The notes below the pieces were generated by a model. The model had not been told where the DNA came from and ran no database searches. It saw nothing but the letters and a program-made list of their open reading frames with translations. Below are positions 39,127 through 47,255 of a stretch of DNA of 64,000 nt, in pieces. The stretch's first letter is position 1. The number at the start of each line of letters is the position of its first letter. The translations under genes were made by a program, and so were the position numbers. The DNA comes from Micromonospora wenchangensis (GTDB lineage: Bacteria; Actinomycetota; Actinomycetes; Mycobacteriales; Micromonosporaceae): assembly GCF_002210435.1 (NCBI RefSeq), contig NZ_MZMV01000006.1:62001-126000 (forward strand), written 5' to 3'.

Positions 39127-40641
39127 ATGAGATCTCCGACCATCCGACTCGGTGCGTTGGCCCTCGCCGGCGTACTCGGACTGACCGCGTGCTCCTTCGG
39201 CTCCGACGACCCCGCCGGTGACGGCGGCGGCGTCACCACCCTGCGGGTAGCCAACCCGACCCCGGTGGTCTCGTTGAACCCGTTCGCCGCGAACTCGGCC
39301 GACCAACCCACCCTCACCGTCGTCCAGGAGGTCTTCGAGACCCTGGTGGTCCGCCAGGACGGGAAGATTGCCCCGAAGCTCGCCGAGAGCTGGACCAACC
39401 CCGACCCGCTGACCTGGCAGTTCGTGCTGCGCAGCGGCGTCACCTTCGCCGACGGGACGCCGATGACCAGCGCCGACGTCAAGGCGTCGCTCCGGGCGCT
39501 GATCGACGGCAAGGGGCCGCTGGCCGGGCTGTGGGCCACCGTCGACGACATCCGCACCCCCGACGAGCGCACCCTGACCATCCACACCACGAGCCAGCTC
39601 GGTACCGTGCTGAGCAACCTCACCCTGCTCTGGATCGCCCCCGCCGCCAAGCTCGGCGACAACGCGTTCTTCGACGCCCCGTACGGCACCGGCCCGTTCA
39701 AGGTCTCGTCGTTCACCGCCGGGCAGAGCGTGAACCTGGTCCGCAACGACAAGTACCGGGGCGACCCGCCGAAGTTGACCAGCATCTCCTACCGCTACAT
39801 CCCCGAGGTGTCCGGCCGGGTGACGGCGCTGGCGAACAACGAGATCGACGTGACCTGGGGCCTGCCGCCGGACCAGCTGACCGGGCTGCGGGACAACAAG
39901 GACCTGACCGTGCGGTCGTTCCCGACGTACGCCAACTACTACATCTGGTTCAACAGCTCCCGCAAGCCGTTCACCGACGCGCGGGTCCGGCAGGCCATGT
40001 GGCACGCGGTCGACTTCGCCAAGATCAGCAAGTCGCTGTTCGACCAGGCCGGGACCCCGGCCACCGGACCGCTGCCGGAGGCCGTGTTCGGCGCCGCCGG
40101 GCAGAACCCGTACCGCTACGACCCGGCACGGGCCCGGCAGTTGCTCACCGAGGCCGGCTACCCGGACGGGTTCAGCACCACGATGATGTGGAGCAGCGGC
40201 TGCTGCACCAACGGCAACTCCTTCGCCGACGCGATGATCAGCGACTGGGCCAAGGTCGGCATCGTGGTCAAGCCGCAGGAACTGGAACGGGCCACCTGGC
40301 TGGACAAGCTGCTCAAGCTCGACTGGGACAGCACGATGACCACCGGCAGCACGGTCACCGGCGACGCCGACTTCACCCTGGCCCGGCTCTACCTGTCGAC
40401 CGCCAAGCGCAACGGCTACGCCAACCCGGAACTCGACCGCATCCTGCTCGCCGCCCGCGCCGAACTCGACCAGGACAAGCGGGCCACCCTGTACGCCCAG
40501 GCCGGCAAGATCGTCTGGGACCAGGCGGTGGGCATCTTCCCACTCGACCTCAACGGCAACGTCGTGCTGCGCGGCAACGTCGAGGGGTTCACCCCGACCC
40601 CGAACGACCTGCCCGACTTCGCCGGCGTATCGCTGCGCTGA
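39127..40641 (+). CDS. Extracellular solute-binding lipoprotein, family 5
   Basis: A 504-residue receptor of the DppA/OppA class. Lipoprotein signal: MRSPTIRLGALALAGVLGLTAC with Cys22 the lipid anchor. The mature protein opens TLRVANPTPVVSLNPFAANSADQPT and has the family features DPLTWQFVLRSGVTFADGTPMTSADV, YGTGPFKVSSF, and DARVRQAMWHAVDF. Family 5 receptors bind peptides, but related ones bind sugars, and the SatA sialic-acid receptor of Haemophilus ducreyi belongs here; the presence of NanE and a sugar kinase in this operon supports a sugar ligand. Ligand residues cannot be judged by eye. ATG 39127. Confidence 0.92.
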   Translation: MRSPTIRLGALALAGVLGLTACSFGSDDPAGDGGGVTTLRVANPTPVVSLNPFAANSADQPTLTVVQEVFETLVVRQDGKIAPKLAESWTNPDPLTWQFVLRSGVTFADGTPMTSADVKASLRALIDGKGPLAGLWATVDDIRTPDERTLTIHTTSQLGTVLSNLTLLWIAPAAKLGDNAFFDAPYGTGPFKVSSFTAGQSVNLVRNDKYRGDPPKLTSISYRYIPEVSGRVTALANNEIDVTWGLPPDQLTGLRDNKDLTVRSFPTYANYYIWFNSSRKPFTDARVRQAMWHAVDFAKISKSLFDQAGTPATGPLPEAVFGAAGQNPYRYDPARARQLLTEAGYPDGFSTTMMWSSGCCTNGNSFADAMISDWAKVGIVVKPQELERATWLDKLLKLDWDSTMTTGSTVTGDADFTLARLYLSTAKRNGYANPELDRILLAARAELDQDKRATLYAQAGKIVWDQAVGIFPLDLNGNVVLRGNVEGFTPTPNDLPDFAGVSLR

Positions 40642-40667
40642 CCCGAGAACCGGACCCGGAGGACCCG

Positions 40668-41690
40668 ATGGTCGCACCACCGCACACCCCACGTCCCCTG
40701 TTGACGGTCGACGATCTCGTCGTCTCGTTCGACGGCCCGCTCGGCGCCTACCGGGCGCTCAACGGTGTCTCGTTCTCCGTCGGCAGGGGCGAGACACTGG
40801 CGATCCTGGGGGAGTCCGGGTCCGGTAAGTCGGTCACCGTCCGCGCGGTGATGGCGCTGCTGCCCCGGCACAGCGCGACGATCGAACGCGGCACCATCCG
40901 CTACGACGGCGAGGAGATCTCCGCGCTGCCGGTGCGGCGCACCCGCGAGTTGTCCGCCACCGAGATGGCGATGGTCTTCCAGGACTCGTTGACCGCGCTC
41001 AACCCGGTGGTCCGGGTCGGCCAGCAGATCGCCGAACTGTTCCGGGTCCGGCAGCGCACCTCACGCCGGGAGGCCTGGCGGCGGGCGGTCGCCGGCCTGG
41101 ACCGGGTCGGCATCCCGAACGCCGCCCGCCGGGCCCACGACTACCCCCACCAGTTCTCCGGCGGGATGCGCCAGCGGGTGGTGATCGCGATGGCCCTCGC
41201 CCTGGGGCCCCGGCTGCTCATCGCCGACGAGCCGACCACCGCGCTGGACGTCACCGTGCAGGCGCAGATCATGGACCTGCTGCGGGAACTGCGCGAGGCC
41301 GACGGGATGTCGATGATCCTCATCACCCACGACCTCGGGGTGGTCGCCGACGTGGCCGACCGGGTCGCCGTCATGTACGCCGGCACGGTCGTCGAGTCGG
41401 GCCCGCTGCGCACCGTGTACGACGCGCCGGCCCACCCGTACACCCGGGGGTTGATGGCCTCCGTCCCCGCCCCCGACCGGCCCGGCGAGCGGCTGACCCC
41501 GATCGAGGGGATGCCGCCGTCGCCGCTGGCGACGCCCACCGGCTGCCCGTTCCACCCCCGGTGCCCGGTCGCCCGCAGCGCCTGCCGCACCGACCGGCCC
41601 ACCCTGCGCACCGTCGCCGCCGGCCACGAGGCGGCCTGCCACTACGCCGAGGAGGTGATGGCCGGTGTCGACGTCGCAGACGCGGCTTGA
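40668..41690 (+). CDS. ABC transporter ATPase, DppD type
   Basis: A 340-residue ATPase. Walker [10 protein letters not shown] near 47, Q-loop [12 protein letters not shown], signature [15 protein letters not shown], Walker [15 protein letters not shown], and the switch His in [17 protein letters not shown]. The C-terminal oligopeptide domain ([31 protein letters not shown]) carries the Cys set that may hold an iron-sulfur cluster in this class. ATG 40668 has CGGAGGA. Its end overlaps the DppF-type gene by 26 bp. Confidence 0.94.
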   Translation: MVAPPHTPRPLLTVDDLVVSFDGPLGAYRALNGVSFSVGRGETLAILGESGSGKSVTVRAVMALLPRHSATIERGTIRYDGEEISALPVRRTRELSATEMAMVFQDSLTALNPVVRVGQQIAELFRVRQRTSRREAWRRAVAGLDRVGIPNAARRAHDYPHQFSGGMRQRVVIAMALALGPRLLIADEPTTALDVTVQAQIMDLLRELREADGMSMILITHDLGVVADVADRVAVMYAGTVVESGPLRTVYDAPAHPYTRGLMASVPAPDRPGERLTPIEGMPPSPLATPTGCPFHPRCPVARSACRTDRPTLRTVAAGHEAACHYAEEVMAGVDVADAA

Positions 41691-42687
41691 GGTCCGGCAG
41701 CTCCGGGTCAGCTACCCGACCCACGGTGGCCTGCTGCGCCGGTCGGCGGCCGTGCACGCGGTGGAACGGCTCAGCCTGACCGTCACCACCGGCCGCACCC
41801 TGGGCCTGGTCGGCGAGTCCGGCTGCGGCAAGTCCACCCTGGCCCGGACCATCGTCGGCCTGCGCCGACCGACCGGCGGCGAGATCTGGTACGCCGGCGA
41901 ACGGGTCGACACCGCCGACGCGGCCCGCCGACGCCGGCTGACCGCCGAGATCCAGATGGTCTACCAGGACCCGTACTCGTCGTTGAACCCCCGTAAGAAG
42001 GTGTCCTTCATCGTCACCGAGGGATGGCGGGTGCACCGCGGCTCCGTCCCCCGCGACCAGTGGCCGGCCCGCACCGCCGACCTGCTGGCCCGGGTCGGTC
42101 TCGCCGCCGAACTCGCCGACCGGTATCCGCACCAGCTGTCCGGCGGCCAACGCCAGCGCGTCGGCATCGCCCGCGCCCTGGCCATGTCGCCCCGGATCCT
42201 GGTCTGCGACGAACCGGTCAGCGCGCTGGACGTGTCGGTCCAGGCGCAGACCCTCAACCTCCTCGCCGACCTGCGGGCCGACCTGGGGCTGGGCTACCTG
42301 TTCATCGCGCACGACCTGTCGGTGGTCCGGCACATCAGCGACGACCTCGCGGTGATGTACCTGGGCCGGATCGTGGAGACCGGGCCGGCGGCGACGGTGT
42401 ACGACACCCCGGCCCACCCGTACACCCGGGCGCTGATCTCGGCGGCCCCGGTGCCCCGCCCCTGGGCGACGCCGCCGGCCGAACGCATCCTGCTCACCGG
42501 CGAGGTCCCGTCCCCGGCCTCGCCGCCGTCCGGCTGCCGCTTCCGGACCCGGTGCCGACTCGCCCAGCCGCGCTGCGCCGAGGTCGAACCCGAACTGCGC
42601 ACGGTCGCCGGACGCGAGGTCGCCTGCCACTACGCCGAGTCCAGCCTCGCCGACGCCTCCCCGTCGACCACGGCGGTGACCCGGTGA
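41665..42687 (+). CDS. ABC transporter ATPase, DppF type
   Basis: The partner ATPase, 340 residues. Walker A GESGCGKSTLART, Q-loop MVYQDPYSSLNPRKKV, signature LSGGQRQRVGIARAL, Walker B ILVCDEPVSALDVS, switch LFIAHDLSVVRHISD, and the C-terminal RTRCRLAQPRCAEVEP with the paired Cys. GTG 41665 lies inside the DppD-type gene behind GAGGAGGTGAT. It completes a full B-C-A-D-F importer, so the operon encodes its own transport. Confidence 0.94.
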   Translation: MSTSQTRLEVRQLRVSYPTHGGLLRRSAAVHAVERLSLTVTTGRTLGLVGESGCGKSTLARTIVGLRRPTGGEIWYAGERVDTADAARRRRLTAEIQMVYQDPYSSLNPRKKVSFIVTEGWRVHRGSVPRDQWPARTADLLARVGLAAELADRYPHQLSGGQRQRVGIARALAMSPRILVCDEPVSALDVSVQAQTLNLLADLRADLGLGYLFIAHDLSVVRHISDDLAVMYLGRIVETGPAATVYDTPAHPYTRALISAAPVPRPWATPPAERILLTGEVPSPASPPSGCRFRTRCRLAQPRCAEVEPELRTVAGREVACHYAESSLADASPSTTAVTR

Positions 42688-43652
42688 GCGGCGGCGAACC
42701 CGTCCGCGTCGGGGTCGACCTGGGCCAGGGCGGCTGCCGTGCGGTGGCCCGGCACGGCCGCTCGACCGGGCACGCCGAGACCCCGGGCTTCTGGGCCGGT
42801 GCCGCCGACGCCCGGATCGTCGAGGCGGTGGCCGGCGCGCTGGCCGACCTGGGCCCGCTCGGCCCGGAGCCGAGGGTGCTGGTCGGCGTCGGCATGACCG
42901 GGCTCAACGGCCAGCCGCCGGCGACCGACGCCCTGCGGGCCGGGCTGCGCACCCTCGGTCGGGCCGGGCGGCTGCGCATCGCCGACGACAGCGTGACCGC
43001 GTACCTCGGTGCGCTCGGCCCGGTCCCCGGCGCGGTCGTCGCCGCCGGCACCGGCGCGGTGGTCCTCGCCGCCGACGCCGCCGGCCGGACCGCCCGCTCC
43101 GACGGCTGGGGCGCCGACCTCGGCGACCGGGGCTCGGGCCACTGGATCGGCCGGAGCGCGATCCGGCTCGCCCTGCGCGACCGGGACCGGGCCGCGCCCG
43201 GCCGGCTCGTCGACGCGGTGACCGCCGCCTGGGGGCCGGTCGAGACGCTGCCGGCCCGCTGGCGGGCCGACCCACCGACCCCGGAACGGATCGCGGGCTT
43301 CGCCCCCACGGTCGCCGACCTGGCCCGCGCCGGGGACGACGACGCCGGACGGATCTGGCGTCGAGCCGGTGAGCTGCTCGCCGAATCCGTGGTCGGGGCA
43401 CTGTTCCGGGTCGGCCTCGAGGCGACCCCGGTCCCGGTCGCCGGCACCGGCGGGGTCTTCCGGGCCGCCGACCTGCTGTGGCCGTCGTTCACCGCGGCGC
43501 TGCGGGCCGCAGCGCCCGCGGCGCAGCCGGTGCCGGCCGCCGGGGACCCGCTCGCCGGTGCGCTGGCCCTGGCCGACGGGCCACCCGGTCCCGGTCCGTT
43601 CCCCGGACCCATCGTCCAGATCGACTTCGACGCAAAGGCAGAACACCGATGA
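42684..43652 (+). CDS. BadF/BadG-type sugar kinase (N-acetylglucosamine kinase-like)
   Basis: A 322-residue ASKHA-fold kinase. VRVGVDLGQGGCRAVARHG is the phosphate-1 loop, VVAAGTGAVVLAADAAG the phosphate-2 loop, SDGWGADLGDRGSGHWIGRSAIRLAL the segment that in N-acetylglucosamine kinases contacts the sugar, and VPVAGTGGVFRA the adenosine motif. The family phosphorylates N-acetylated hexosamines. Placed just before NanE it is best read as a kinase for N-acetylmannosamine or a related amino sugar, doing the job of NanK, which is usually of the ROK family instead. GTG 42684 overlaps the ATPase stop (GTGA). Confidence 0.82.
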   Translation: MSGGEPVRVGVDLGQGGCRAVARHGRSTGHAETPGFWAGAADARIVEAVAGALADLGPLGPEPRVLVGVGMTGLNGQPPATDALRAGLRTLGRAGRLRIADDSVTAYLGALGPVPGAVVAAGTGAVVLAADAAGRTARSDGWGADLGDRGSGHWIGRSAIRLALRDRDRAAPGRLVDAVTAAWGPVETLPARWRADPPTPERIAGFAPTVADLARAGDDDAGRIWRRAGELLAESVVGALFRVGLEATPVPVAGTGGVFRAADLLWPSFTAALRAAAPAAQPVPAAGDPLAGALALADGPPGPGPFPGPIVQIDFDAKAEHR

Positions 43653-44332
43653 ACGTGGCCGAAGCCATCCGTGGACGCCTGGTCGTGTCCTGCCAGGCCC
43701 AGGGCCGCAGCCCGTTCCGGGACACCGGACACATGATGGCGATGGCGGCCGCGGCCGTGCTCGGTGGCGCCGCCGGGCTGCGGGGGCAGGGCGTGGACCA
43801 CGTGCGGGGCATGGTCGACCTCGGGGTGCCGGTGGTCGGGCTGGTCAAGCGGCACACCCCCGGCAGCCCGGTCTACATCACCCCGACCGAGGCCGACGTG
43901 ACCGCGCTGACCGACGCCGGGGCGCAGATCGTCGCGGCCGACGCCACCGGCCGCCCCCGGCCCGGCGGGGAGAAGCTGTCCGACCTCGTCGCGGCGACCC
44001 ACGCCGCCGGGGCGCTGTTCATGGCCGACGTCGACAGCCTGGACGCCGCCCTGGCCGCCGTCGACGCCGGCGCCGACCTGGTCGGCACCACGCTGTCCGG
44101 CTACGTCACCGGCCCCGTCCCCGACGGACCGGACATCGCCCTGGTGGGGACGCTCAGTCGACATTGTCCGGTTCCGGTCATCGCGGAGGGGCGATACCGT
44201 ACCCGTACCCAGGTCGCGGCGGCGTTCGACGAGGGCGCATGGGCAGTCGTCGTCGGCACCGCCATCTCGGACCCGGTCAACACCACGCGCAGGTTCGCGC
44301 AGGCCTGCCCGCATCCCCGGTTGGACTCGTGA
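43649..44332 (+). CDS. nanE: N-acetylmannosamine-6-phosphate 2-epimerase
   Basis: A 227-residue TIM-barrel epimerase that turns ManNAc-6-P into GlcNAc-6-P. The NanE signature is clear: LVVSCQAQGRSPFRDTGHMMAMAAAAVLGGAAGLRGQG at the start, VVGLVKRH with the catalytic Lys region, YITPTEADVTALTDAGAQIVAADATGRPRP, MADVDSLDAALAAVDAGADLVGTTLSGYV, and PVIAEGRYRTRTQVAAAFDEGAWAVVVGTAISDP at the phosphate site. ATG 43649 overlaps the kinase stop. Followed by the GntR gene through TGATG. Downstream enzymes NagA and NagB, and the aldolase NanA, are not in the window. Confidence 0.92.
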   Translation: MNVAEAIRGRLVVSCQAQGRSPFRDTGHMMAMAAAAVLGGAAGLRGQGVDHVRGMVDLGVPVVGLVKRHTPGSPVYITPTEADVTALTDAGAQIVAADATGRPRPGGEKLSDLVAATHAAGALFMADVDSLDAALAAVDAGADLVGTTLSGYVTGPVPDGPDIALVGTLSRHCPVPVIAEGRYRTRTQVAAAFDEGAWAVVVGTAISDPVNTTRRFAQACPHPRLDS

Positions 44333-45039
44333 TGACCACCAAACTGAGCCAGATCCGCACCGAACTCCGGCACCGCGTCGCGGGCCTGCCGGCACACTCG
44401 GCCCTGCCCCGCGAACGGGACCTCGCCGAGGAACTCGGCGTGAGCCGGACGACGCTGCGCCAGGCGCTGCGCGAACTGCTCGACGCCGGCCTGGTCTACA
44501 CCATCCGGGGGCAGGGCACCTTCGTCTCCGACACCCGGATCGCCAAGGGCACCAGCCTCAGCGGGTTCACCGAGGACATGCTGGCCCGGGGCCTGCAGCC
44601 GAGCAGCAAGCTGATCGTCGCGGACGCGATGGTCGCCCGCGACGCGGACGCCTCGGACCTCGGCCTGCCCGAGGGGTCGCTGCTCTACCGGGTGGAGCGG
44701 CTCCGGCTGGCCGACGGCGCACCGATGTGCCTCGAAGAGGTGCACCTGCCGGCCGACCTGTTCCCCGGGCTGCTCGTGGAGAACCTCGACACCGGGCTCT
44801 ACGGGATCATGAAGGACCGCTACCACGTCCAGGTCACGGTGGCCCAGCAGATGATCGCCGCCGTGGTGCCCACCCGCCGGCAGTGCGACCTGCTGGAGAT
44901 CCCGCCCTCGGCGGCGCTGCTGGAGGTCCGCCGGATCGGCTACGACGGACGCGGCCGGGCCGTCGAACGGGCGGTGTCGCTCTACCGGGGCGACCGCTAC
45001 CACTTCTCCCTGACCGCACGACGAGGCGAGGCGGACTGA
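44332..45039 (+). CDS. GntR-family regulator, HutC/UTRA type
   Basis: A 235-residue repressor. Residues 5-70 form the GntR winged helix (LPREDRL-like LPRERDLAEELGVSRTTLRQALRELLDAGLVYTIRGQGTFV). Residues 80-230 form the UTRA ligand domain (LSGFTEDMLARGLQPSSKLI, YRVERLRLADGAPMCLEEVHLPADLFPGL, YGIMKDRYHVQVTVAQQMIAAV). This is the same type as NagR/DasR, whose ligands are amino-sugar phosphates. ATG 44332 is joined to NanE by TGATG. The palindrome at 36184-36203 before the first gene is its likely operator, with a ManNAc or GlcNAc phosphate as likely inducer. Confidence 0.92.
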   Translation: MTTKLSQIRTELRHRVAGLPAHSALPRERDLAEELGVSRTTLRQALRELLDAGLVYTIRGQGTFVSDTRIAKGTSLSGFTEDMLARGLQPSSKLIVADAMVARDADASDLGLPEGSLLYRVERLRLADGAPMCLEEVHLPADLFPGLLVENLDTGLYGIMKDRYHVQVTVAQQMIAAVVPTRRQCDLLEIPPSAALLEVRRIGYDGRGRAVERAVSLYRGDRYHFSLTARRGEAD

Positions 45040-46673
45040 TGCGTACCACCCCGACGGAGCAGCACACCGACGTCCTGGTGGTCGGCGGGGGCGTGGGCGG
45101 GATCGCCGCCGCGCTGGCCGCCTGCGAGGGCGGCGCCCGGGTCGTCGTGATCGAGCCGTACGGGTGGATCGGGGGACAGCTCACCTCGCAGGCGGTCCCG
45201 CCGGACGAACACCCGTGGATCGAGACGCACGGCTCGACGGCCAGCTACCGCCGGTTCCGCCAGGCGGTACGCGACCACTACCGGAGCTGGTATCCGCTGG
45301 CCGCCGACGGGTCCGGGCGTCTTCTCAACCCGGGCAACGGCTGGGTCAGTCCGCTGTGTCACGAGCCCCGGGTGGCGCTGGCCGTGCTCCAGGCCATGAC
45401 CGCCCCCTGGCGGGCGGCGGGGCGGCTCACCGTGCATACCCGGGCGCAGGTCGAACGGGCGCACACCGACGGGGACGCGGTGACCGGCCTGACCGTCCGA
45501 CTCGCCGACGGCACGCTGTGCCACCTCGGGGCCAGCCTCGTCCTGGAGGCGAGCGAGACCGGTGAGCTGCTGGCCCTGGCCGGCATCGAACACCGCACCG
45601 GCACCGAGTCGCAGGCGCAGACCGGCGAACCGAGCGCCCCGGACCGGCCCGCCCCGTTGAACATGCAGGCGGCCACCGTCTGCTTCGCCCTCGAACACGT
45701 CGACGGCGACCACACGGTGGACCGGCCGGCCGACTACGACCACTGGCGGACCCGGACCGCACCCGGCTGGCCGGGCCCCCTGTTCAGCTGGACCTACCCC
45801 GATCCGCGCACCGGTCGCCCGGTCACCGGCCGGTTCACCCCCAACCCCCGCTCGACGGCGGCGTCGATGGAGGAGGGGCTGGTCGCGCCCGAGTTGTGGA
45901 CGTACCGGCGGATCCTCGACCGGCAGGCGTTCCGGCCCGGCCTGTTCGCAAGCGACGTGACGCTTGTCAACTGGCCGATGAACGACTACCTGGACGGGCC
46001 GCTGTTCGACGTGCCGGACGCCGGGCGGCACGTCCGGCGGGCCAAGGAGGCCAGTCAGGCGTTCCTGTACTGGTTGCAAACCGAGGCGCCCCGCCCGGAC
46101 GGCGGCACCGGTTTCCCCGGCCTGCGGTTGCGCCCCGACGTGACCGGCACCGCCGACGGCTTCGCCCAGGCGCCGTACATCAGGGAGGCCCGCCGGCTGG
46201 TGGCGGTGACCACGCCGACCGAGCAGGACCTGTCGGTCGCGGTGCGCGGGGCCGCCGGCGCGGTCCACTATCCCGACACGGTCGGCACCGGTCACTACCG
46301 GATCGACCTGCATCCGACGACCGGCGGCGACGGCTACCTCGACGTGGCGGCGCACCCGTTCGAGATCCCGCTCGGGGCGTTGCTGCCCGAGCGGGTCACC
46401 AACGTGATCGCCGCCGGCAAGGCCGTGGGCACCACCCACATCACCAACGGCTGCTACCGGGTGCACCCGGCCGAGTGGTCGATCGGGGAGGCCGCCGGTG
46501 CGCTGGCCGCCTACTGCCTGGACCGGCAGATCCCGCCGCACGGGGTCCGCGACAACGCGAAGTCGCTTGAGGACTTCCAGTCCGAGCTGGCCCGGCGGGG
46601 GGTCGACCTACGTTGGCCGACGCCCCTGGCGGCGGTCGGGGGAGCGGTGGGAGGCGACGCCCTGCCGGGCTGA
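45039..46673 (+). CDS. Large FAD-dependent oxidoreductase (PF12831-like)
   Basis: A 544-residue flavoprotein. VLVVGGGVGGIAAALAACEGGARVVVIEPYGWIGGQLTSQAV is the FAD site with the GGQLTSQ continuation typical of the FAD_oxidored family. LVLEASETGELLALAG follows near 175, and RVTNVIAAGKAVGTTHITNGCYRVHPAEWSIGEAAGALAAYCL near 450-490 is the closing FAD motif. The middle 200 residues are rich in Trp and His and probably bind a sugar. ATG 45039 overlaps the GntR stop (ACTGATG). Family members are found in carbohydrate clusters but their chemistry is poorly known. Here it could oxidise a ring hydroxyl or an acid of the imported sugar before the kinase and NanE act. Confidence 0.82.
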   Translation: MRTTPTEQHTDVLVVGGGVGGIAAALAACEGGARVVVIEPYGWIGGQLTSQAVPPDEHPWIETHGSTASYRRFRQAVRDHYRSWYPLAADGSGRLLNPGNGWVSPLCHEPRVALAVLQAMTAPWRAAGRLTVHTRAQVERAHTDGDAVTGLTVRLADGTLCHLGASLVLEASETGELLALAGIEHRTGTESQAQTGEPSAPDRPAPLNMQAATVCFALEHVDGDHTVDRPADYDHWRTRTAPGWPGPLFSWTYPDPRTGRPVTGRFTPNPRSTAASMEEGLVAPELWTYRRILDRQAFRPGLFASDVTLVNWPMNDYLDGPLFDVPDAGRHVRRAKEASQAFLYWLQTEAPRPDGGTGFPGLRLRPDVTGTADGFAQAPYIREARRLVAVTTPTEQDLSVAVRGAAGAVHYPDTVGTGHYRIDLHPTTGGDGYLDVAAHPFEIPLGALLPERVTNVIAAGKAVGTTHITNGCYRVHPAEWSIGEAAGALAAYCLDRQIPPHGVRDNAKSLEDFQSELARRGVDLRWPTPLAAVGGAVGGDALPG

Positions 46674-46706
46674 GCCCGACGTGGGCAAGTGGCGAGCCCT
46701 CCGTCG

Positions 46707-47147
46707 TCAGCGACGACCGCCGGTCAGGGCGACGAGGTACTGCCCACCGCCCTCCTCGACGCTGGCGGTCACCGGCAGTCCGGGCACCAGCCGGGAGAAC
46801 CGGTCGACCAGCCAGTCCGCCGCCTCCTGGGCGTCCCTGCGGCGCGGACAGCGGGCGACCAGCTCACGGCCCGCCTTGCGGGAGAGCCGCTCGGCGACGG
46901 TGATCAGCGGCGCGGGCTCCACCACGTGCAGGTGGTCCGGCCAGACGATGACGACCTTGACCGCCCCCTTGCGGCTGTTGCAGGCGCGGTGCGCGAGCCG
47001 CTCCACGACCTTGGCCTTCCGGTCGGCGGTGCGGCTGTCGACACTGGGACCACGCGCGTGGTTCACCGACATGTCGGCGTCGACCGGCTCGTCGCACACC
47101 CAGCATCGCCAACCGTCGCGCTGCGCGACGTCATCGAGGAGACTCAT
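46707..47147 (-). CDS. HNH-endonuclease-like protein
   Basis: A 146-residue protein with an HNH-type zinc-finger in its first 70 residues: GWRCWVCDEPVDADMSVNHARGPSVDS, a CxxC pair and Asn-His, then LAHRACNSRKGA with the second pair-like His/Cys-Asn. The C-terminal half (75-146) reads VKVVIVWPDHLHVVEPAPLITVAERLSRKAGRELVARCPRRRDAQEAADWLVDRFSRLVPGLPV and is not recognised. HNH proteins of this size occur as free-standing nucleases in phages and genomes. The second Cys pair is incomplete, so catalytic activity is unsure. Convergent with the FAD oxidoreductase 33 bp away. Confidence 0.7.
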   Translation of the reverse strand: MSLLDDVAQRDGWRCWVCDEPVDADMSVNHARGPSVDSRTADRKAKVVERLAHRACNSRKGAVKVVIVWPDHLHVVEPAPLITVAERLSRKAGRELVARCPRRRDAQEAADWLVDRFSRLVPGLPVTASVEEGGGQYLVALTGGRR

Positions 47148-47211
47148 CCGTGCAACCTAGCCTGCCGCCCCGGGCGACCGGACCGGCCGGCGGACCACCG
47201 GTCCCCTGTGC

Positions 47212-47244
47212 CCGTCCCGGGCGGGCGGTCCGCGCCCACCCGGG
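47212..47244 (-). terminator. Hairpin terminator after xylanase gene
   Basis: GTCCCGGG (47212-47219) pairs with CCCGGGAC (47237-47244), and inside it GGGCG with CGCCC around a GTCCG loop. A second smaller stem GGACCGG/CCGGTCC stands at 47178-47202. Confidence 0.7.
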
Positions 47245-47255
47245 ACAGGCGGAGT

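Noticed and set aside
44332..46673. Operon as a plain dipeptide-uptake system
   Set aside because: The ABC genes are of Dpp type, but a NAG-type kinase, NanE and a UTRA regulator in the same transcript point to a sugar.
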